A DNA stretch of 8,027 bases from Actinobacteria bacterium UBA4426 (GTDB lineage: Bacteria; Actinomycetota; Actinomycetes; S36-B12): NCBI GenBank assembly GCA_002390705.1, contig DGQA01000034.1, forward strand, positions 1,468 to 9,494, given 5' to 3'. A program made the translations under genes and the position numbers. Below the pieces are notes generated by a model. The model saw nothing but the letters and a program-made list of their open reading frames with translations, did no database searches and was not told where the DNA came from. Shown here piece by piece: positions 6,184-8,027 of the stretch (position 1 is the stretch's first letter; the number at the start of each line of letters is the position of its first letter).

Positions 6184-7066
6184 CGTGATAGTACGTAAGG
6201 AACACTTCTTCTAAGTCTGCCTCGTTCGTACTGATATCAAGTGGATGACATTTGCTCATGACTGCAGCTAGCAGTTTTTCCATTGTTCCCTCATAGGAAA
6301 TAAAGACTCGATTGCCTTCAATCAGCAAACTACGAATCCCAGCAATCCCCTCGAAAACACTTTCCTCCGGTCCACTGGAAAGTTCAAGCTCTATTTTGCG
6401 GATACTTTTCCCACGCAAACTCGCAATTGTCTCCAGTGCGATCAGCTTCCCGCTGCGAATAATTCCCACCCGGTCGGCAACCCGCTGCACCTCGCTTAAA
6501 GTGTGGCTCGAAAGAAAAACGGCCCCACCCGCATCTGCTATTTCCCGGATCAAGCCCTGTAATTCTCGTTGAACTAAAGGATCCAGTCCAGCGCTCGGTT
6601 CGTCCAAGATCACGAACTCTGGCTTATTCATAAACGCCTGAATAATTCCAATTTTCTGTCGGTTACCCGAAGAAAGATCACCGATTTTTTTTGCCATCTG
6701 CACGTTAAGACGCTCACCAAGTTGCTCGACGTAGCGTGCGTCAACGCCTCCACGCAAGTTGGCAAAGAAATGAATCAGGTCGGCGCCGGTCATGTTCGGA
6801 TACAGTGCCAGCTCGCTGGGGAGGTATCCGATTCTGTGTCGCAAGGCAAGGCTGTCCCGGTGCACGTCCATTCCTAGGATCGAAGCAGTTCCGCTAGTTG
6901 CTCGTATTTCGTTCATCAAAAGGCGGATCGCTGTTGTTTTACCTGCGCCATTGGGGCCAAGGAATCCGAACACTTCCCCGGCGGAAACGCTCAGATTCAG
7001 ATCAGCGAGCGCGGCGAAGTCACCGTAGTTCTTGCCTAAACCACTGGTGTGGAGCGTGGGTTCCAT
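6170..7066 (-). CDS. ABC transporter ATP-binding protein
   Basis: This 298-residue cytosolic ATPase should power the adjacent permease. All main motifs are visible: Walker A GPNGAGKT (37-44), an LSSGN signature (131-135), Walker B FVILDEPSAGLD (151-162) and the switch histidine H188 in SSH. The Q-loop region reads GYLPSELALYP (80-90) and lacks the usual glutamine, as in many drug- and lipid-type exporters of this group. About 85 residues follow the ATPase core; this C-terminal domain is common in ABC-2 exporters. The ATG at 7066 has AGGG seven bases upstream and AAGGA directly before it. The gene overlaps the upstream phosphodiesterase gene by 31 bp and the downstream permease gene by 14 bp, so the three are very likely co-transcribed and translationally coupled. 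Confidence 0.95.
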   Translation of the reverse strand: MEPTLHTSGLGKNYGDFAALADLNLSVSAGEVFGFLGPNGAGKTTAIRLLMNEIRATSGTASILGMDVHRDSLALRHRIGYLPSELALYPNMTGADLIHFFANLRGGVDARYVEQLGERLNVQMAKKIGDLSSGNRQKIGIIQAFMNKPEFVILDEPSAGLDPLVQRELQGLIREIADAGGAVFLSSHTLSEVQRVADRVGIIRSGKLIALETIASLRGKSIRKIELELSSGPEESVFEGIAGIRSLLIEGNRVFISYEGTMEKLLAAVMSKCHPLDISTNEADLEEVFLTYYHDESV

Positions 7067-7854
7067 TCCTTCACCCTAGCAATCACATCACCCGGATAAT
7101 TAGAAATAATCGCATCCACTCCTAATTGCAGACACAAATCAACGTCGGCCATTTCATCTACAGTCCAGACATGCACTTTGTGACCAAATGCGTGGACCTG
7201 CTCCACGTACTCGGGGTGCGCCTTGATGTACTGAATGCCAATTCCGGAGATACTCACCCCCTGAGGTAACTGCCCGCCGCGAAACCGACGCGGCAACTTT
7301 CCAGCAAGGTACACAACTTGACTGTCTGGCGAATATCTTGTGAATCGCTGCACCGCCATCCGACTAAAACTCATCACACGGGCGCGGGGAAACTCATGTC
7401 CTGCATGTGGAGTCGTTAACCCGTATCTGTGGAGCACGTCAAATAGCTCACGTTCGACGTATTTTCCAAAGCGCACCGGATGTTTCGTTTCAATTGCTAA
7501 TTCAATTGTTTGGGAGAAGTCCAAAATCGTGGTAAGTAGTGTTTCCAAAGTGAGTAACCGAGTTCGGGATGCATCGGGTCGCGGATCCTCGTAGTCAATC
7601 CAGCTATCAAGGCTTCCACTAAAATCATTGGTTACTAAGTCGGACAATGACTGGCCAGAAACCGACCCTCTGCCCGTACTGGTCCGATCAATCCGGCGAT
7701 CATGTACACACACCAAAGTGCCGTCGTTGGTGAGGCGGACATCACACTCAACTGCGTCCACGCCCTGTTCAATAGCGCGGATATATGCCGCGAGCGAGTG
7801 CTCCGGTTCGGTGTCATTTGCACCCCGGTGGGCGACAACTTGTGGCAATGCCAT
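7036..7854 (-). CDS. Glycerophosphodiester phosphodiesterase (GDPD family)
   Basis: The 272-residue product should hydrolyse glycerophosphodiesters, such as deacylated phospholipids, to glycerol-3-phosphate and an alcohol. It has no signal peptide, so it is probably cytosolic (UgpQ-like). The catalytic pair HR is at 9-10 in AHRGAND. The metal-site residues are E36 and D38 in ECDVRLTNDG, H51 follows in VCVHDRR, and E122 with K124 lie in AIETKHP. The end of the barrel has HVWTVDE and GVDAIISNYPG. The usual PENT motif reads PEHS here, a variant I know from actinobacterial members, so activity is expected. AGGGA lies three bases before the ATG at 7854. The last 31 bp overlap the ABC ATPase gene, making this the first gene of a three-gene operon. 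It is divergent from the HAD gene with only 9 bp between start codons. Confidence 0.94.
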   Translation of the reverse strand: MALPQVVAHRGANDTEPEHSLAAYIRAIEQGVDAVECDVRLTNDGTLVCVHDRRIDRTSTGRGSVSGQSLSDLVTNDFSGSLDSWIDYEDPRPDASRTRLLTLETLLTTILDFSQTIELAIETKHPVRFGKYVERELFDVLHRYGLTTPHAGHEFPRARVMSFSRMAVQRFTRYSPDSQVVYLAGKLPRRFRGGQLPQGVSISGIGIQYIKAHPEYVEQVHAFGHKVHVWTVDEMADVDLCLQLGVDAIISNYPGDVIARVKEWNPRSTPVV

Positions 7855-7869
7855 GATTCCCTAATGGTA
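7852..7869. promoter_or_regulatory. Interlocked divergent starts with candidate -10 elements
   Basis: On the plus strand CATGAT (7852-7857) ends six bases before the HAD ATG at 7864, the spacing of a leaderless promoter. On the minus strand TACCAT (7864-7869) ends nine bases before the phosphodiesterase ATG at 7854. Each candidate -10 thus overlaps the other gene's start codon. No -35 hexamers are convincing, and the promoters could instead lie inside the opposite genes. Confidence 0.3.
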
Positions 7870-8027
7870 AGCCGTGATCTTGATTTAATTCTGTTTGACC
7901 TCGATGGCACGCTGACCGATTCTGGTCCCGGGATTCTCAGTTGCATCGAATACGCCCTCGAGGACCAGGGAATCCCATTCCCTGAACGTGACCAAATGCG
8001 CTCCTACCTTGGCCCACCCCTCGCGGT
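7864..8027 (+). CDS. HAD-superfamily phosphatase, Gph-like (partial, 3' end beyond the window)
   Basis: Only the first 54 codons are present. FDLDGTLTDSG (11-21) is HAD motif I, with nucleophile D12 and general acid/base D14. It is followed by a helical cap region, GILSCIEYALEDQGI, and LGPPL (49-53), which recalls phosphoglycolate-phosphatase-like and nucleotidase-like HAD hydrolases. The substrate cannot be assigned from this part; phosphoglycolate, a nucleotide or glycerol-3-phosphate are all possible. The last is suggested only by the divergent glycerophosphodiesterase. Ten residues before motif I is normal for the family, supporting the ATG at 7864, although the frame is open upstream. 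There is no Shine-Dalgarno sequence, and a leaderless mRNA is likely. Confidence 0.9.
   Translation, partial: MVSRDLDLILFDLDGTLTDSGPGILSCIEYALEDQGIPFPERDQMRSYLGPPLA

Noticed and set aside
7795..7803. PEHS in place of PENT in the phosphodiesterase as a lost active site
   Set aside because: The glutamate is kept, all other catalytic and metal residues are present, and PEH variants are familiar in actinobacterial homologues.

Overview
The window looks like a chromosomal segment of an actinobacterium (Actinomycetota). The best evidence is a pair of families I know mainly from that phylum: a DUF4446-type membrane protein translationally coupled to prephenate dehydratase, and a DUF5926-type protein with an SEC-C zinc motif. 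The glycerophosphodiesterase and the HAD phosphatase also read like actinobacterial members. By eye the base composition is only about half G+C, low for the phylum. That would suit a low-GC lineage, such as aquatic actinobacteria, but this is inference and I do not name a genus. Several genes lack a clear Shine-Dalgarno sequence and have a -10-like hexamer at the spacing expected for leaderless mRNAs, which are common in actinobacteria.

Layout. Bases 1-1362 (minus) hold pheA, running off the left edge, and an upstream DUF4446-type gene whose stop overlaps the pheA start as ATGA. A 79-bp divergent spacer with a 19-bp dyad separates these from a plus-strand gene (1442-2758) for a membrane protein with a K+-channel-like pore loop. 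That gene converges, with only 25 bp between stops, on the DUF5926/SEC-C gene (minus, 2784-3761). Bases 3762-4506 contain no intact gene. They hold short repeats, a hairpin, and two protein-like fragments that may be gene fossils, one resembling the end of an IS3-type transposase. Bases 4507-7854 (minus) form an overlapping three-gene operon, transcribed in the order glycerophosphodiester phosphodiesterase, ABC ATPase, ABC-2 permease. Divergent from it, with start codons only 9 bp apart, a HAD phosphatase (plus) begins at 7864 and runs off the right edge.

How the genes relate. The ATPase and the permease should form one ABC-2 exporter. The permease is an internal tandem duplication, so one chain could supply both halves of the membrane channel. 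The overlapping phosphodiesterase gene suggests, without proof, a link to phospholipid or cell-envelope metabolism. Its product, glycerol-3-phosphate, could in principle be a substrate for the divergent HAD phosphatase. The left-hand genes are conserved actinobacterial housekeeping or orphan genes.

I found no CRISPR array, rRNA, tRNA, phage or intact insertion sequence, and no convincing new multi-gene system. The points most worth following are the duplicated permease with its phosphodiesterase partner, the interlocked divergent starts at 7852-7869, the unusual pore protein, and the fossil-like spacer.
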